A stretch of DNA of 64,000 nucleotides from Capsicum annuum (GCF_002878395.1 NC_061115.1:210806063-210870062), one strand, 5' to 3'. Counted from the first letter of the stretch, positions 12,699 through 25,752 are shown. The notes: generated by a model not told the origin, from the letters alone. Numbers and translations: made by a program.

Positions 12699-14540
12699 AT
12701 GGCCAACAGGAATACTAAGTTTGTTGTCACTGATCAAATAGGGAGTTCGGGCAACGAGAATTTAGGAGCTAATGAAGAGATTCAAAAACTAAGGCAACAA
12801 ATGATAGAAATACATCGAGCTTGGGCTAATGGGTTGCCACCTCCTCCATTTCCCGTTGATACTATGGAATATCTTTCTAGCTTGCCTCCAGTGTCACATA
12901 CACAGTTTCCTATTTTTATTGAAACACCACAACATGCATCGGGACTTGCTCCGGGGCAACACTATCCAAACATTTCTAATATTCACTTCCTCACTCCTTA
13001 ACACAAAGCTACCACATGCTTGGCTCCACCTACTATTCATGTTTTTGCAGAAACACCCCCACCCGAAGCTCTTACTTTTGAGGTTTATCCATAAGTTGTG
13101 TCTCCCCACTCTGTGAGAGAGCCTGTATTGAATATTTTTGTTGATCAACATTATGTTATTGAGGCTACATTTAAGTCGACTAATCCTTATGGCTATACTC
13201 GCCCGCCTGAATTTATTCTTAACACTGAGAAGTTTGTTATAACAGAAGAACAAGAGGAAATGACTAGAAAATTGAGAAGTTTGGAACTGGCCATGAAAGA
13301 CATCCAGGGACATGGGGGGTACAAAAGTGTCTCATATAAAGATCTATGCATGTTTCCAGGGGTTCATCTTCCTTTTGGTTTTAAAATGCCAAAGTTTGAG
13401 AAGTATGATGGACATGGCAATCTTGTAGCATATTTGAGACGTTATTGCAACTAACTAAGAGGTGATGGGGGGAAGGAAGAATTACTCATGGCATATTTAG
13501 GTGAGAGTCTTTCAGGCCTAGCTTCGAAATGATTTGTTGACCAAGACATTGACAAGTGGATTAGTTGGGATGACCTAGCTAATGAATTTGTACAACAATT
13601 CCAATACAATATAGAGTTGATTCCTGATGTGAAATCCCTAACTAACATAAAGAAAAAGAGTACTGAGACTTTTAGAGAGTACGCATTTAGATAGCGTGAA
13701 CAAGCTGCTAGGGTGAAACTGCCAATGAAAGAAATCAAAATAGTAGACGTATTTATTCAAGTGTAGGATGAAACATATTATCAAAACTTGTTACCTGCAT
13801 TGGGCAAGTCATTTATTGAGGTACTTAAAATGGTAGCGATGATAGAAGAGAGAATTAAGACGGGTCGCATTGTGAGTTTTGCAACATTGAAAGTGACAAC
13901 TCAAGCAATTCAAAAGTGTTCAGGAAGCGTTGGGGAGACAAAGAATGAGGAAGATGCATCTTCTATTGTAGTTGGACAGCGGGCACGGTCAAGAAGACCC
14001 CGTTGTCATCACTCTTAGGCTCAAACCTAAGTTCATGCCCAAGCTCCACATAATCACTCCCAAAACCCATTATACTCTGCTCCTCCACCTCCATATCTAG
14101 TATATAACATACAACCTCATATTCAACACCCATCTTACCCATAGCAGAACACACCAACTCCTCAGAGTCATCCTCTAACTCCACAAACATACCAAAAACC
14201 TTCTAAACCTGATTTTCTATCCAAGTCAAATAATGAAATGAGGTAAAAGTTGAGAGATAGCTTCACACCAATTAGAGAGTCGTATGCTAGTTTATTTTAG
14301 AGATTGGTACATTGGGGCATGATCACTCCTCTCCTTGGGTGCACTTTTAATCAGCATTCAAGAAATTTTGATCCTAATGTACGATGTGTGTATCATTCTG
14401 ATGCTCAGGGTCATAGTATTGAAGATTGTCGAGATTTAAAAAGAGAAATTGAAAAGATGGTTCAAGATGGATCAATTATGGTGCAGAACATTGACAGTGA
14501 GGGGAACTCTAGTCATGCTGATATGCAAACCAGTGGCTAA
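12699..14540 (+). pseudogene. gag: Decayed gag of element E
   Basis: The single frame starting at the ATG of 12699 (MANRNTK) can be followed to 14540 through several stop codons. It would encode the structural Gag protein that packages element RNA. The central part, from about 13390, has the conserved gag stretch with KFEKYDGHG and LRRYCN, followed by sequence that resembles gypsy Gag in spacing. Near the end, at about 14385-14430, CVYHSDAQGHSIEDC resembles a zinc-knuckle-like cluster. Stops fall at 12999, 13092, 13452 and several later points, mostly where Gln or Trp is expected. No frameshift is needed. An N-terminal block rich in proline (about 12830-12960) precedes the conserved core. Non-functional as it stands. 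Confidence 0.8.
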
Positions 14541-15850
14541 GATATCAGGCTGAGCAATTGAGAAGTCACCCCTCCCTACTAGGAAGAGGTCTGATAGTTT
14601 GTTTTGTTTTATTTTTTGTTATCCGAATTATTTCAGGGTTGTAGTTCGGGATCTATCTTGTTTTATCCCTTTGTCATTATGTTCAAACCCTTCTATCTTT
14701 CATTTTTATTAAATGAAGTGTCCCATTTTTCTTTGTGTTTTAAATATCTGTTGTTTGTTTGTTTTCTTTACATAGTACATTTTATGTTGACTCTAGTGAT
14801 ATGACATGCTAGGGAAATTTTTGGCCAGATCTTAAAATCTAGTTTAAGCATGAGCATTGAATCAGAGGGTTAAAGTTAGAAAAAGAGAGCGTCTGAGAAA
14901 ATAGATAGAGTGTTGGGGCATTTGGTGATCAAGTTGAAGCCTTCTTTGAAAATTAAGGCAATTATTTTGAGAATGGTAAGAATAACTTGGTCAACATTTG
15001 AAAGACATGTGTCAATTAGGTTAAATAGTGGATGTGTAATCCTACATCAAAAAGAATAGAAAAATTAGCTCCACGAAAGCATGAGAAATGTACAACAAAG
15101 ATGTAGTTTACAGAAGAAGTAGCGACGCACAGTCTCAGTTAAAATTAGTGCTGTAAAAAATATCACAAATGATCTTCATCTCTCACTTTCATATTGTATG
15201 ATATGTACTTGCATTTTCAAGGATTGATATGACGAAGGAATTTCATTCTGCTATCCAAACATCGTGTCATCCTTTGTTTACCCCATTTGAGCTTTAGTCA
15301 TATTTCCTTTCATACCCCTCATTTGGAATCAAGATTGAGTCAACAAAGCTCAAAAAAAAGGTGTTAAGTGAAAAAATAGAGTCAAAAGGTATAAAAAAAA
15401 ATGTCCAAAATGAAAAAAAGAGTGTCAAGCAAAATAGAGTCAGAAAAATCCCAAAAAGAGAGTCAATAAAATAAAATAAAAGAAAATCAGAATCAAGCAA
15501 AAGAACAAGCCGCCAGAACTACGCATGACCTAATTCTCTCTTTCGGGGGTGAGATACGTAGGCTGCCCTACTCTGGGCTCGGTCCAACCAAATAAATAAT
15601 TTAGAATTTCTCAGTCAAAAGAAACTGGGGCATGAGTTAATCCTTATTGTTTGAGTCGATTCCAAAAGTTTTAAATCCTACCCCACTTCAAGTGTCGTTT
15701 GGGTCTCATGTCGTCCTTTCTTTCTAACCCTTTCCAAAAGTCAAGTTACAACCAAAGAAAGACCTTTAGATCAATCTTTGAGAATGTTAAGGTTAAGCAT
15801 GCAAGGGATATAATGATGCATTTGGGAACTACTTGTCTTCCTCGGCATAA
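14541..15850 (+). other. Non-coding region downstream of gag in element E
   Basis: No pol domain is visible in any frame. At about 15516-15567 the third copy of the 'ctacgca...gagatacgtaggc' motif occurs, preceded by a stretch of 'gtcaaaa' and 'aaaagagt' repeats (15340-15500). Confidence 0.7.
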
Positions 15851-15858
15851 GGAATCAA

Positions 15859-16110
15859 GAGAGAAATAAAAATGAGAGAGTCTTATTAGTGAAAATCCTC
15901 ATGGGCACCATAAGACGATGGTAAGTTAAGAGAGATAAAAATGAGAGAGTCTTATCAGTGAAAACCCTCATGGGCACTGTAAGACAACTACGAGTTGAGA
16001 GAAATAAAAATAAAAGAGTCTCATTGGTGAAAATTCTCATGAACACCGTAAGGCAATGGTGAGCTGAGAAAAAGAAAATGAGAGAGGCTTGTTGGCGAAA
16101 ACCCTTCAAG
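15859..16110 (+). repeat. About 70-bp tandem repeat, 3.5 copies, in element E
   Basis: Each unit runs 'agagagaaataaaaatgaga..agtctta..agtgaaaa.cctcatgggcac' and then 'taagac..tggt.agtt'. Four successive units diverge visibly, and the last is partial. The reverse-strand open frame across it is a by-product of the repeat. Confidence 0.85.
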
Positions 16111-16995
16111 GTGTCACTAGATGAATGAGGTCTTAAAGGTAATTAACCTAAGGAAACAACTCAGTTTCAAGCCCAGTTAACTCAATAACAATTGGTAGAA
16201 AGTTTGGATGGAAAGATCAGGCAGCTTAATCCAAAATGCATGGCATAATCATTAGAGTTGAATGTCATTTCTAAATAAATTCTTCATTTATTTTGTTTCA
16301 AATGGGGACATTCATTGTCTTTTCTTCTCTTTATTTTTATTTTTATTTTATTGAGTCAGTTATCCAAATAAAATCATAGTCATTTTTTTTGTCTTTGAGT
16401 CAAGTCCATGTCGAAACAAGTGAGAAAAGATTTCAAAATTGGCTACCAGCTTCTTTAATTGCACATAATAAGACAAAGCTACCCTACGAAAGAGATGAGG
16501 CAAGTAGAAAGTTTTGTCAACAAATAAGTCTGGGAACTCAAGAAATACCAAGGTTCCAAGGGGTCTATCTGAGAAAGTGTAGCAAAGCAGAGATATTGTG
16601 TTTGTCTCAGTCACTCTTAATAATCTGAGTTTGGTCAATGAAGTAACAAGTCAATGACATAGGGTAATGGTTGGAAGCAAGGTTAAATGTGATGATGGCA
16701 AGAGCGTTGTCCACGAAAGCTAAAGCCACAAACCAGCCACCATGTTTTAAACTCATAAGTTTTATTTGATGAAACAGGAAATATATTACCTTTAAATCAA
16801 GGATTTCAAGGCCTAAACGTCAAGGCCCGTAATTTCTTGCTTTTACAAATATAGGAAGCGATGTTGCTGCACAAGCTTGATAGTTAAATCATGGTAAAAG
16901 TTCATTATCTTATATCCCTCGGAGACACACTTTCTGGTCTAGGGATTTTAGTTTTCATTTGTTGGGTGATACACTTCTTAAATTGAACCTTCACT

Positions 16996-17570
16996 CTTAG
17001 AAGACGTACCTTTTAGTCGAGTCATTCCTTTTGATTCCTATAAGACGTACCTTTTAGTCGAGCCATTTCCCTTGACCACTAGAAGACGTATCTTTTAATC
17101 GAGTCATTCCCCTTGATTCCTATAAGATGTACCTTTTAGTTGAGTCATCCCCTTTGATTTCTATAAGACGTACCTTTTAGTTGAGTCATCCCCTTTGATT
17201 CGTATAATACGTACCTTTTAGTCGAGTCATCCCCTTTGATTCCTATAAGATGTACCTTTTAGTCGAGTCATCCCCTTTGATTTCTATAAGATGTACCTTT
17301 TAGTCGAGTCATCCCCTTTGATTCCTATAAGACGTAACTTTTAGTTGAGTCATCCTCTTAGATTCCTATAAGACGTACCTTTTAGTCAAGTCATCCCCTT
17401 TGATTCCTATAAGATGTACCTTTTAGTCGAGTCATTCCTTTAATTCCTAGTAAGACGTACCTTGTAGTCGAGTCATTCCCTTTAGCCCCTAGAAGACGTA
17501 TCTTTTAGTCGAGTCATTCCCCTTTGATTCCTATAAGATGTACCTTTTAGTAGAGTCATCCCCTATAAGA
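16996..17570 (+). repeat. About 42-bp tandem repeat, about 14 copies, in element E
   Basis: The unit is 'tcctataagacgtacctttt' followed by 'agtcgagtcatcccctttga', with most units differing at one to four positions and a few length variants. It lies between gag and the 3' LTR, as known for variable tandem arrays in Tat/Ogre elements. It has no coding sense. Confidence 0.92.
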
Positions 17571-17815
17571 AATAGCAAGTTAGGAGCCCGCTTGAAGAAC
17601 AGGGTGATGAAATTAAAAGATAGGAGCCTGCATGAAGAATAAGGTGATGAAATGGCAAGTCAAAAGTCCGCCTGAAGCACAGGGAGAATAAATGGAAAGT
17701 TAAGCAACAAGGTGAAGCAATTGAAGACCAAGCAACAAGTGATGAAATTGCAAATCAGGAGTCCGCCTGAAGAATAGGGTGATGAAACTTAAGTCAAGAG
17801 TCCAATAGAAACTGT
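17571..17815 (+). repeat. Second tandem array with a 'ggag.cc.cctgaag' unit in element E
   Basis: About five loose copies of a 40-50 base unit containing 'gcaagt.aggagcccgc.tga' and 'agggtgatgaaat' follow the 42-bp array. They are more diverged than the preceding array. Confidence 0.75.
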
Positions 17816-18114
17816 ATAGATAGGATTTTGTAATTTCATTTATGTTTTAACTTGTAATTTTCAATTTTGATGTAATGACAGAGCCGCGGAACGGAACCTC
17901 GATGGAACCTCACTCGACTCTCTAACTCGGTAAAGTCCATTTCCTTCCAATCCTTTGAGACACCGTCACTTGATTCCTCCATAACTTAGGTGGGTAGGAT
18001 GGCTTCAGTCAGAACTCGGTGGCTCTTCTTCTTTCTATTTCTTCCTTTGAATAATGGTCGGGACAAAATTCTGTCTTGTTGTCTACTTTTTTTGTTTGAA
18101 AACACTTCGTGTAT

Positions 18115-18133
18115 ACATTCAATGGGGGCATGA
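18115..18133 (+). other. Polypurine tract of element E
   Basis: The sequence 'aatgggggcatga' directly precedes the 3' LTR start TGTAGACACC. A purine-rich stretch here would serve as the plus-strand primer in reverse transcription. It is short and interrupted by C and T. Confidence 0.55.
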
Positions 18134-20184
18134 TGTAGACACCTAATTTCGTCCCTCCCCGATATCATTTTTTTTACTTTATCCTACTATGTACCCTCAC
18201 CCATGTAATTACACCTCCACAAATGACAAAAATAACAACCCCTAACTAATTTTATCTTATCCTAATAATCTACCCAATCAAAATAAACCACCTCTATACC
18301 TCACCCCCTACCCCTATACCCCTAGGAATCCCCTTCCTCAACCATATTTCTTTCACTGGAAAGGAATATATACACACAGATAAGGGACCATATAGATAGA
18401 CATTACACATTTTAGAAAGAGAAGATGCTCACAGGAAAGGGAGAAGAGGAACAAATACTACTCCATTTTTGATACTCACACCACACACCCACTTCATCAT
18501 CAAACCTATCTCACATACATATACCATACCCATATATTGAATACACCACAGTTCACTGAAATTGTAAGGTGCACACATCATACAGCACAGGAATACACAC
18601 TCCTCACACACACTACTGACCCTCACTGTTACATAAAATAGAGAGAAAGCTGGGAGGTTAATGAAGCGAGAGAGAAAGAGAGAGCTATAGAGAGAGAGGC
18701 AAAAACAAAGGGTTCTGAATAGAGAGAGATAGGAGAGATTGAGAGAGAGACGAACTAGGGTCGAATCAAAAAAGATGGATGAAAATCGCTAAGAATCAGG
18801 TGGGTTTGAGTTTTTTCGGTGATCTCCTCGCTGGAACTATCTGTTTCTAATGACTCTAGCTGAAAAGCATCGTAAGTCGCCGAAGATCTGGCCCTTTTAT
18901 TAATTTATGCCCATCGTTGCCCTTGTCGGAGCTCCGGTTGGTATTGATTTGTAGTTTTCTGTTGGATTTTAGGGATTTTGGGTTCATTTGCTCGTGATTC
19001 ATGTTTCGATAATTGTGTTTTTAGGGGGTTTTTGATACTGAGCCAGAGTCACTCACTTTGAAGTTTTTTTTATTAATCTCCAAATCTGTCCGGGTTGGAC
19101 TTCTCTCACTGATTTGGTATGATCGTTATGAGGTTCCTTGTTTGAGGATTTCGATCTCGAATGTCTTTATTATCAACAAAAGTTGGTTATCGGAAGGTCC
19201 ATTTCTTTAACCCGTCTCCCTGTTCTTTATTTCGATTATTTGGATTGGTTGTGATTATGTGTGTTGATAGTTTGGATTTTTGTTGGTGTTATGATGTTAT
19301 AATTATGTGTTTGACGATTTTATTTCGTTGATATGTGGGATGAATCAGAGTAACGTCGAAGGTTTGATTGATAAAAAATAAAATTAGTGGGAGGTGGAAT
19401 TGAAATTGATAAGAAGTAAGCGTTAATTTATTTTGATTCATTGAATATCATTGATGTTATAGTATCATGATAGGTCGAATTGGATAGGTAAAGAGTAGGT
19501 TCGGGTAGGCAAAAGTAGGACTTGCAATCGTTGAAAGATGAAAGTGTTTTGCTGAAATGTGTTTATTTATGTTTTTGGATTGAAATGTATTCATTTGGCC
19601 GGGGAATGCCCCGAAGATTGATGTATTTATTCACCGAGGAATGCCCCGACGTATTATGTTGGCGAAGGACGTTCGTGATGAAGGCCCGAGGCATTAGGTA
19701 GAGCTTGGAAGCACAGTTAGTATTAGTGTAGGTTAGATAGGATTTATTTTTGCATTTTTCTATTTTGGAATGTATAAGTTGGACTAGACACTGTACTTTT
19801 TATTCGTTTTTGTTTTGTTTATTTGTTTGATTGTTTTACGTGTTTTGTGTGGTTTGAACATTCATAGTGTCAAAATTAGCCGATACGCTCCACCAAGCGA
19901 CCGTGGTCGAACCACGGGATTGAGGGGTGTGTAACACCTTCCCCTTGGTCAACAGAATTCCTTAGTCAGAATCTTTGTTCGTAAACCAGTTTAAAGAGTC
20001 AAATGGTTTTGAAAAGAATTTTCCAATGGTGACTTAGCACACCAGATTATGCCAAGTGACGACTCTGATTTCGAATATAAAAACAATCCTTCTTTGAAAT
20101 AAATCATTTTCTTTTGTCACTTAATAATAAAAATCCTTTCGAACTTAAAACGAATCTTTTGGAGTACGAAAAAGGGGCGTGACA
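18134..20184 (+). repeat. 3' LTR of element E
   Basis: It starts TGTAGACACCTAATTTCG and ends GGGGCGTGACA, 2051 bp, matching the 5' LTR at 6267-8318 throughout with scattered substitutions and small indels. It contains the same GA-rich tract (about 18640-18755). Confidence 0.9.
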
Positions 20185-20189
20185 ATAAT

Positions 20190-21945
20190 TACTAGTTTTT
20201 CATGTATCTCATCTTCAAACAATTTCGATTCTTGATTTTATAACATAGATTTCAAAGATTTTACTTGCTAAATCTCAAAATAATTTTTCTACAATTTGAA
20301 CCTCATTTTGACTCGATTTGACTTGGGTTTTCAGCTATAGATTCTCAAAAATATGGGAAACACATTTTTCAAGTAAAGTTATGATTTTTTGTTTTCAAAG
20401 ACCTATTTCGAGGATCCCTTTTGACCCCGAATCAAAAGTAGGTAATATGGGTATCGTTGGCTTTGTTTTGATGTGTATATTCTATGATTCTGTGTTTCAG
20501 TTGATTTTGAGATCGTTCATGACAAGTAAGATCATGGATTCCAAGTGTAGAGGATCGATTTTGGCATTTTAGGTAGGTTATGGTTTAACGCTATAGAGTG
20601 AGCTGGGTAGTTAATTTGTATATGAAAAATCATTTTAAGGGTGGAAGCTAATCATGAAATATTTCTATCTATATGTTGTGATCGTGTGGGGGTCTAAAAG
20701 TGGTGTAATTATTGAATTTGAGATATCATGTGATATGTGTGATCATGTGGAGTCTTATGTGATGTTGATAGCCTACAATACATATGAATAATTCTATTGT
20801 ATTGTTAGAAATGCGTATTATGGTGCCTTTAACGTATTATGATATATATACCTAATTTGTGGGCATGTGAATCATGTAAAAAATTCATGGATAGTGGAAT
20901 AATGAGTGAATATTAGCTCACATGGTTGTAGAATTGTAACATTGTGATTGATTGGGGAAATACATTATATGAATTGGTTGTGAAAATACTCATTTTGAAT
21001 GTTTGTGACTATTACATCATCATTCTCATGTCATCATACACATTATTTCACTTGTTTGTTTTAATGCTTATTATTTACTTGTTGTCATGTATGAATACTT
21101 GATTTGTGTCTTATGCTATGTATATGCGTTGGTGACACTGAAAATACTAAATGTTGGAGGTGGATAATGGATATTATGGACCTTCTCCAAAAGATTATGT
21201 CGGAGAAGAGGAATGGATATTAGAGGTATAAGGGGAAGTTGTGTAGCAATTTTCAGGATATGTGCCAATTTTCAGGCCATGTGCTAATTTTAGGCTGTGT
21301 TCCAAAGGTTAAGTGCCAATCTCAAGTTGTATGCCAATCCCAAGCTGTGTGCTAACCTCATTATCATCAGCGTCATTATCTTATAAAATGCATTTACTTT
21401 ATTGTGTTGATGTTATGATTGAAATTTCATATTGATTTATTATATGTCTACTTGCTCTACATCCTTCTATTTATACTTGACTATCCTGTATATACATATT
21501 TTCCTCTGTTTATAGTTGCATGTGATATAATTTATAGTATTATTATACTTGTTGTGTTGTTGTTGCATTTGTGATATATTAAAACTGTTAGTGCAAGCGG
21601 TGTGGGCTAGACGTGCACTTAGTAAGTATTTTGTGTACTTTTCTACTTTAGTCGGTCCGCCTATGTTACCTACTAAGTATAAGTGGATCGTACTCACTTA
21701 TACTGTACTATTTCGATGCAAATCCAAATTTAAGTGCTCCCCACGCTGCTTGACTTGGGCAACTATTAGAGCTTTCAAGGTAGTTGATGATTTTTAGGCG
21801 TCAAATATCTTCTACTACCTTTCTCTATGGACTATGTTTTTACTTTCATTCCATAGAAGAAGTTTCTATTGTATTTGGATATCTTATGTACTTCATCGGT
21901 TTTTGGTTGTATTAGATACGTTCTTATACTATTGACACAAGATTG
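20190..21945 (+). repeat. Right part of the old LTR-like sequence that element E split
   Basis: Continuation of 5392-6266 beyond element E. No gene is visible. At about 21240-21360 a 23-25 base phrase, 'gtgccaattttcaggc' and variants, is repeated about five times. The sequence ends against the dispersed repeat that begins at 21946. Confidence 0.45.
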
Positions 21946-22876
21946 TTATACTTTTATTTAAAAAGATAATGGAAATTGTCATATGCTACCAGTTAATAAT
22001 ATAAATTTACAACCAGAATTTGTTGTTTATCGTTAAAAAAATAGAAAACCACTTTGATGATTATCCATAACATATAAAAAGAACACAAGAAAGAAAAAAA
22101 ATTAGGCAAACTAGACCAAAATATAAGAAAGTTGGAGTGTATTTTGATTGTATAGTCGAGCTACTACATTATAAAATTTGTTATTAGTAATATGTGTATA
22201 ATTTGCACAAATAAAATGTTCACTGTCGTGATTCAAACTTTGATTTTGTTTTGAAAAGTTACAATATTAGATTCACGAAATCTAGACGAACAATCACAAT
22301 TTCAAACATTTTTTCTTTGGAGAACTGATATTCCTCTAATACGCATCATTTGAGACAAGCTAGAAGTTTTCTATTTGCTAAGACATATTCTCTCTCAGAA
22401 TTCATCAAGTGATAGCAAGAAACACAAAAAAATTGGTTAATTTTACTTTGACGCACTAAATTTTTTGTCTAAAGATTATGGTTTAACTCGTGATACAACT
22501 TAATGTTTATCGATCCCTAGCTATCTTTAAACGAGGAAAGTGTCTAGACAAATTCATAACTAATTTTTAGAAGGAATACAAATATTTATCACCAAATCCT
22601 AAATTCTAACAAACAATCATGATTTTGAAAAAAACATTGCTCATCACATTTCTAATAGATCGTCAAAATTATAACCATATATTTTTACAGATCTTTAAAA
22701 TGAGATACGAAATTCTTGAAACACGTGCAGTAATTAAAATCATAAATGAAAGACAACATTAGAAAGGAAGCAAAGGATATACAAAACCCAAAATCTTCAA
22801 ATCTATTTCCCGACAAAGATTTCTACAACATGAAAAAATTAACACAATTTAATAAAAGAACTTGCTTATAAGGATA
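21946..22876. repeat. 0.93-kb dispersed repeat, copy 1
   Basis: It begins 'agattgttatacttttattt' and ends 'agaacttgcttataagg'. The sequence recurs in the same orientation at 33743-34754, and its last 125 bases recur, more diverged, at 44308-44433. No open frame is conserved between copies. It has no TG...CA ends and no inverted ends, so its class is unknown. Confidence 0.8.
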
Positions 22877-22910
22877 CTAGATATCGATAGCCCGTGCTAG
22901 CACGCGCCCA
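22877..22910 (-). mobile_element. Helitron-like 3' terminus
   Basis: Read on the minus strand, a GC-rich palindrome CGTGCTAGCACG (22893-22904) is followed by an AT-rich spacer and then CTAG at 22877-22880, with T as the next base. Plant Helitrons end in a short hairpin followed by CTRR and insert between A and T. The body would extend to higher coordinates. I could not identify a 5' TC end or any Rep/helicase sequence, so at best this is a non-autonomous copy. Confidence 0.5.
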
Positions 22911-24310
22911 ATATATGTTATTTTTTAATCTCAATTTATGTGATACAAATAAAATTTTTATAGTCCATCAAAAAAATAATTTAAATTTTTAATTATTATA
23001 ATTTATAATACTTTTTTCATCTATTCAATTTAAGTGACACTAAATTTTTTATGTTGACATATCATTTTTTGTCTATTTTATTTTTTTTATGAAATATTAT
23101 TAATTTTTTAATGCTAAATGACCATAATAAATTAATCAGGGATGATATAGAAAAATCACGATTGAAGCAGCGAAATAGACATGTCTTAAATGACTTATAA
23201 TAACTAATTAGAAATGATATAGCAAAAGTACAATAAAAAAATATTTTTTAAAAAAAGATGTCAAGTTAATTTAATACATCAAGAGTTAATTTAACATTTT
23301 ATATGTATTTTACCTTTTTTATTAAATATTATTATTTTTTAATACTTAGATGACTTATAATAATTAATTAAGGGTGATATTTTAAAATTAAGATTGAAGC
23401 AGCTGAAACAGACATGACAAAAATGTCTATTTTATTTTTTTTAATTAAATACTATAAATTTTCTAATATATAAATGACTTGTAACAATTAATTAGGGTAT
23501 TTTAAGTTGTTAATTATTGTGATGTAAGATACTTTATAATTTTTTTTTATAACATGTGTTACTCTTGTCGTTTCAATTTACGTGACATTGATAAAATTTG
23601 AAAAGTCAACCAAATTTTTTAATATAATTTTTATATTATTTTAAAATATTTTAAGTTGTTAATCATTGTAATTTAGTAATGCTTTTACATAATTTTTAGA
23701 TAATATATGCTACTTTATCTATTTCAATTCATGTGACACAGATAAAATTTAGAGAGTCAACCAAATCTTTATATATAATTTCTACATATTTTGAGTTTTT
23801 AATTATTTTGATTTATAGTACTTTCTACTAATTTTCAAATAATATATGTTACTCTTTCTGTCCCAATTTATGTGAGTGTGATAGTATTTGGCAAATCAAT
23901 CAAATTTTTTATATGTTTTAAAATATTTTAAGTTGTTAATTATTTAAATTTATGATATTTTTTATGTCATTTTTAAATAATATATGTTACTTACTCTGTC
24001 TCAATTTATACGACATTGATAGAATTTTAAAAATCAACCAAATTTTTTGTATATCCTTCAAATATTTTAAGCGGTTCTCATAGTATGTGTTATACTTTTT
24101 GTCTCAATTTATGTGGAACAAATAAAATTTTAAAAGCCAACAAAAATGTGGTATCGTAAGTTATTAGTTATTGTGATGTGTTATTTTTTTTTATCTCAAT
24201 TTATGTGGTACAATATAATTTTGGGAGTTAACGAAATTTGTATATATTTCTTAGATATTTTAAATAAATGCACAATATATTAATATTTTAATTAAATATA
24301 GTACTTTCAA
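22911..24310. repeat. Degenerate tandem array of 'tctgtctcaatttatgtgac' units
   Basis: Phrases such as 'ctcaatttatgtga.a..gataaaattt' and 'aaaatattttaagttgttaat' recur about ten times, roughly every 100-180 bases. Units are heavily diverged and AT-rich. The unit start resembles the terminus of Stowaway-like MITEs, so the array may derive from repeated end sequences. No gene is visible. Confidence 0.6.
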
Positions 24311-25752
24311 TTATCATAAGGACTGTAGCAACGGAAAGAGGTTGAATCGTCGACTTTTTTTAAGTAAAAAGTTTAATTTATTTGTTTTTCATTTAATTTT
24401 ATAGTATATTATTCTTCAATTTTTTTCTAAAAAAATATATTATTTTATGTTTTAAAATAATTACAATTTAAATATTTTATTTTATGAAGATCCTATGCTT
24501 TAAAACTTATAGCGTGGACTCAAATATGCTAATACAAACTTTTTTCTTCCAAGTAAACTTCTCTAATATATGAAAGAGTGAAAAAATTACATATCAATAT
24601 TTAGTCACCTACATCATATAAATTTAAATGGAAAAAAAGTATACATATATTTCAAAATATTGTGAATAATATTTATAGTCAAACACCTATCAAGTAAATT
24701 TTTTATCTTTAATGCAAAAGCCAAGTGAAGAAAAATATGTAGAACCAATAAAAAGACATATAACATTTATTTATTTTTAATATTTAATTTTAATTTATTA
24801 ATATGAATTATCATCTTAATAAAGAAGTACTTATATGTATCTGTGTTGTTGCTTTTTTAAGAAAATAAATGCCATCTTAATTATAAAAAATAAAATAAAT
24901 ATCATAAATTTCTATTCTTTTAATATTAATAAATTTTATTAATATATATTTGATATAAATTATATTTACCTACGTAAAGGTAAAATATTTTAGCAGTTTA
25001 TGCCAACATAATAATATTATTTAAATTTTTACTTGTTCCATGTTGACTTGACACAGATCCAAGAAAATATGTATTAGAAATTTATTTTACTAAATTAATT
25101 TTATTAATGAATTTTAAAAAATCTAAATTAAATATAATATTTAAAAAAAATCTTAATTTACTAAAATAAACAAATTCAAATAAAATTTTAGTTGTAGTAT
25201 AAGATCTAAATAAAAAGAAATATAAAACCTTTATTTAGTGTTAAAATTTAATTAAAATTAATGAAGTATGTTATTGTAAAATTACTTAATCATTCCTTAG
25301 TTATAAATTTAAAGATGGAAAAATTACATATATGACCACACGTTTATCAGTATTTACCAAAAATTTCAATTATTTTCAAAATTTCATAAAATCTCAACTT
25401 TTATGCTCTGAATATACATATAGCATGTATTAGATACATCCTATAGATACAAAAAATAATTAAACAGATTAGCATGATTTATGGGATGTAACAACCTAAG
25501 TAGCATTAATATAGCAATCACTCAAACTAATTATTATTTAAACGGAATAACATTCCATAATATAAGGAAATTTGTTTCTTATCCCACAATAATAGCTAAT
25601 ATGCATTAAAAAGGGCAAATAACATAAATCTTATAATTGAGGAGTAAATCACTCTTCATTAGTTCAAAAATCCTCAGAAAGTCATAAATAGTTTTAATGG
25701 GTTCATTCAAAAGAAAGAAAATTCATTATTCTTGAAAAAGAATTCATTATCC
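24311..25752. other. AT-rich intergenic DNA, nothing recognised
   Basis: Very AT-rich, with no gene, no terminal repeats and no clear tandem structure that I can support. Confidence 0.5.

Larger units (their letters stand above)
6267..20184 (+). mobile_element. Complete gag-only LTR retrotransposon (element E), Tat/Ogre-like
   Basis: Two 2.05-kb LTRs (6267-8318 and 18134-20184) in direct orientation bound this element. A perfect 5-bp target duplication ATAAT lies at 6262-6266 and 20185-20189. A primer-binding-like site follows the 5' LTR and a purine-rich tract precedes the 3' LTR. The internal region has a decayed gag but no protease, reverse transcriptase, RNase H or integrase in the 3.6 kb after gag, so it must have relied on an autonomous partner. 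Multiple tandem-repeat blocks lie between gag and the 3' LTR, as is known for Tat/Ogre-type gypsy elements. A 2.4-kb solo LTR is nested at 10109-12526. The clade call is inferred from structure and from gag; the boundaries are seen directly. Confidence 0.9.

Noticed and set aside
16996..17570. Regular 42-bp repeats resembling a CRISPR array
   Set aside because: Plant DNA inside an LTR retrotransposon; the units are contiguous, with no unique spacers.
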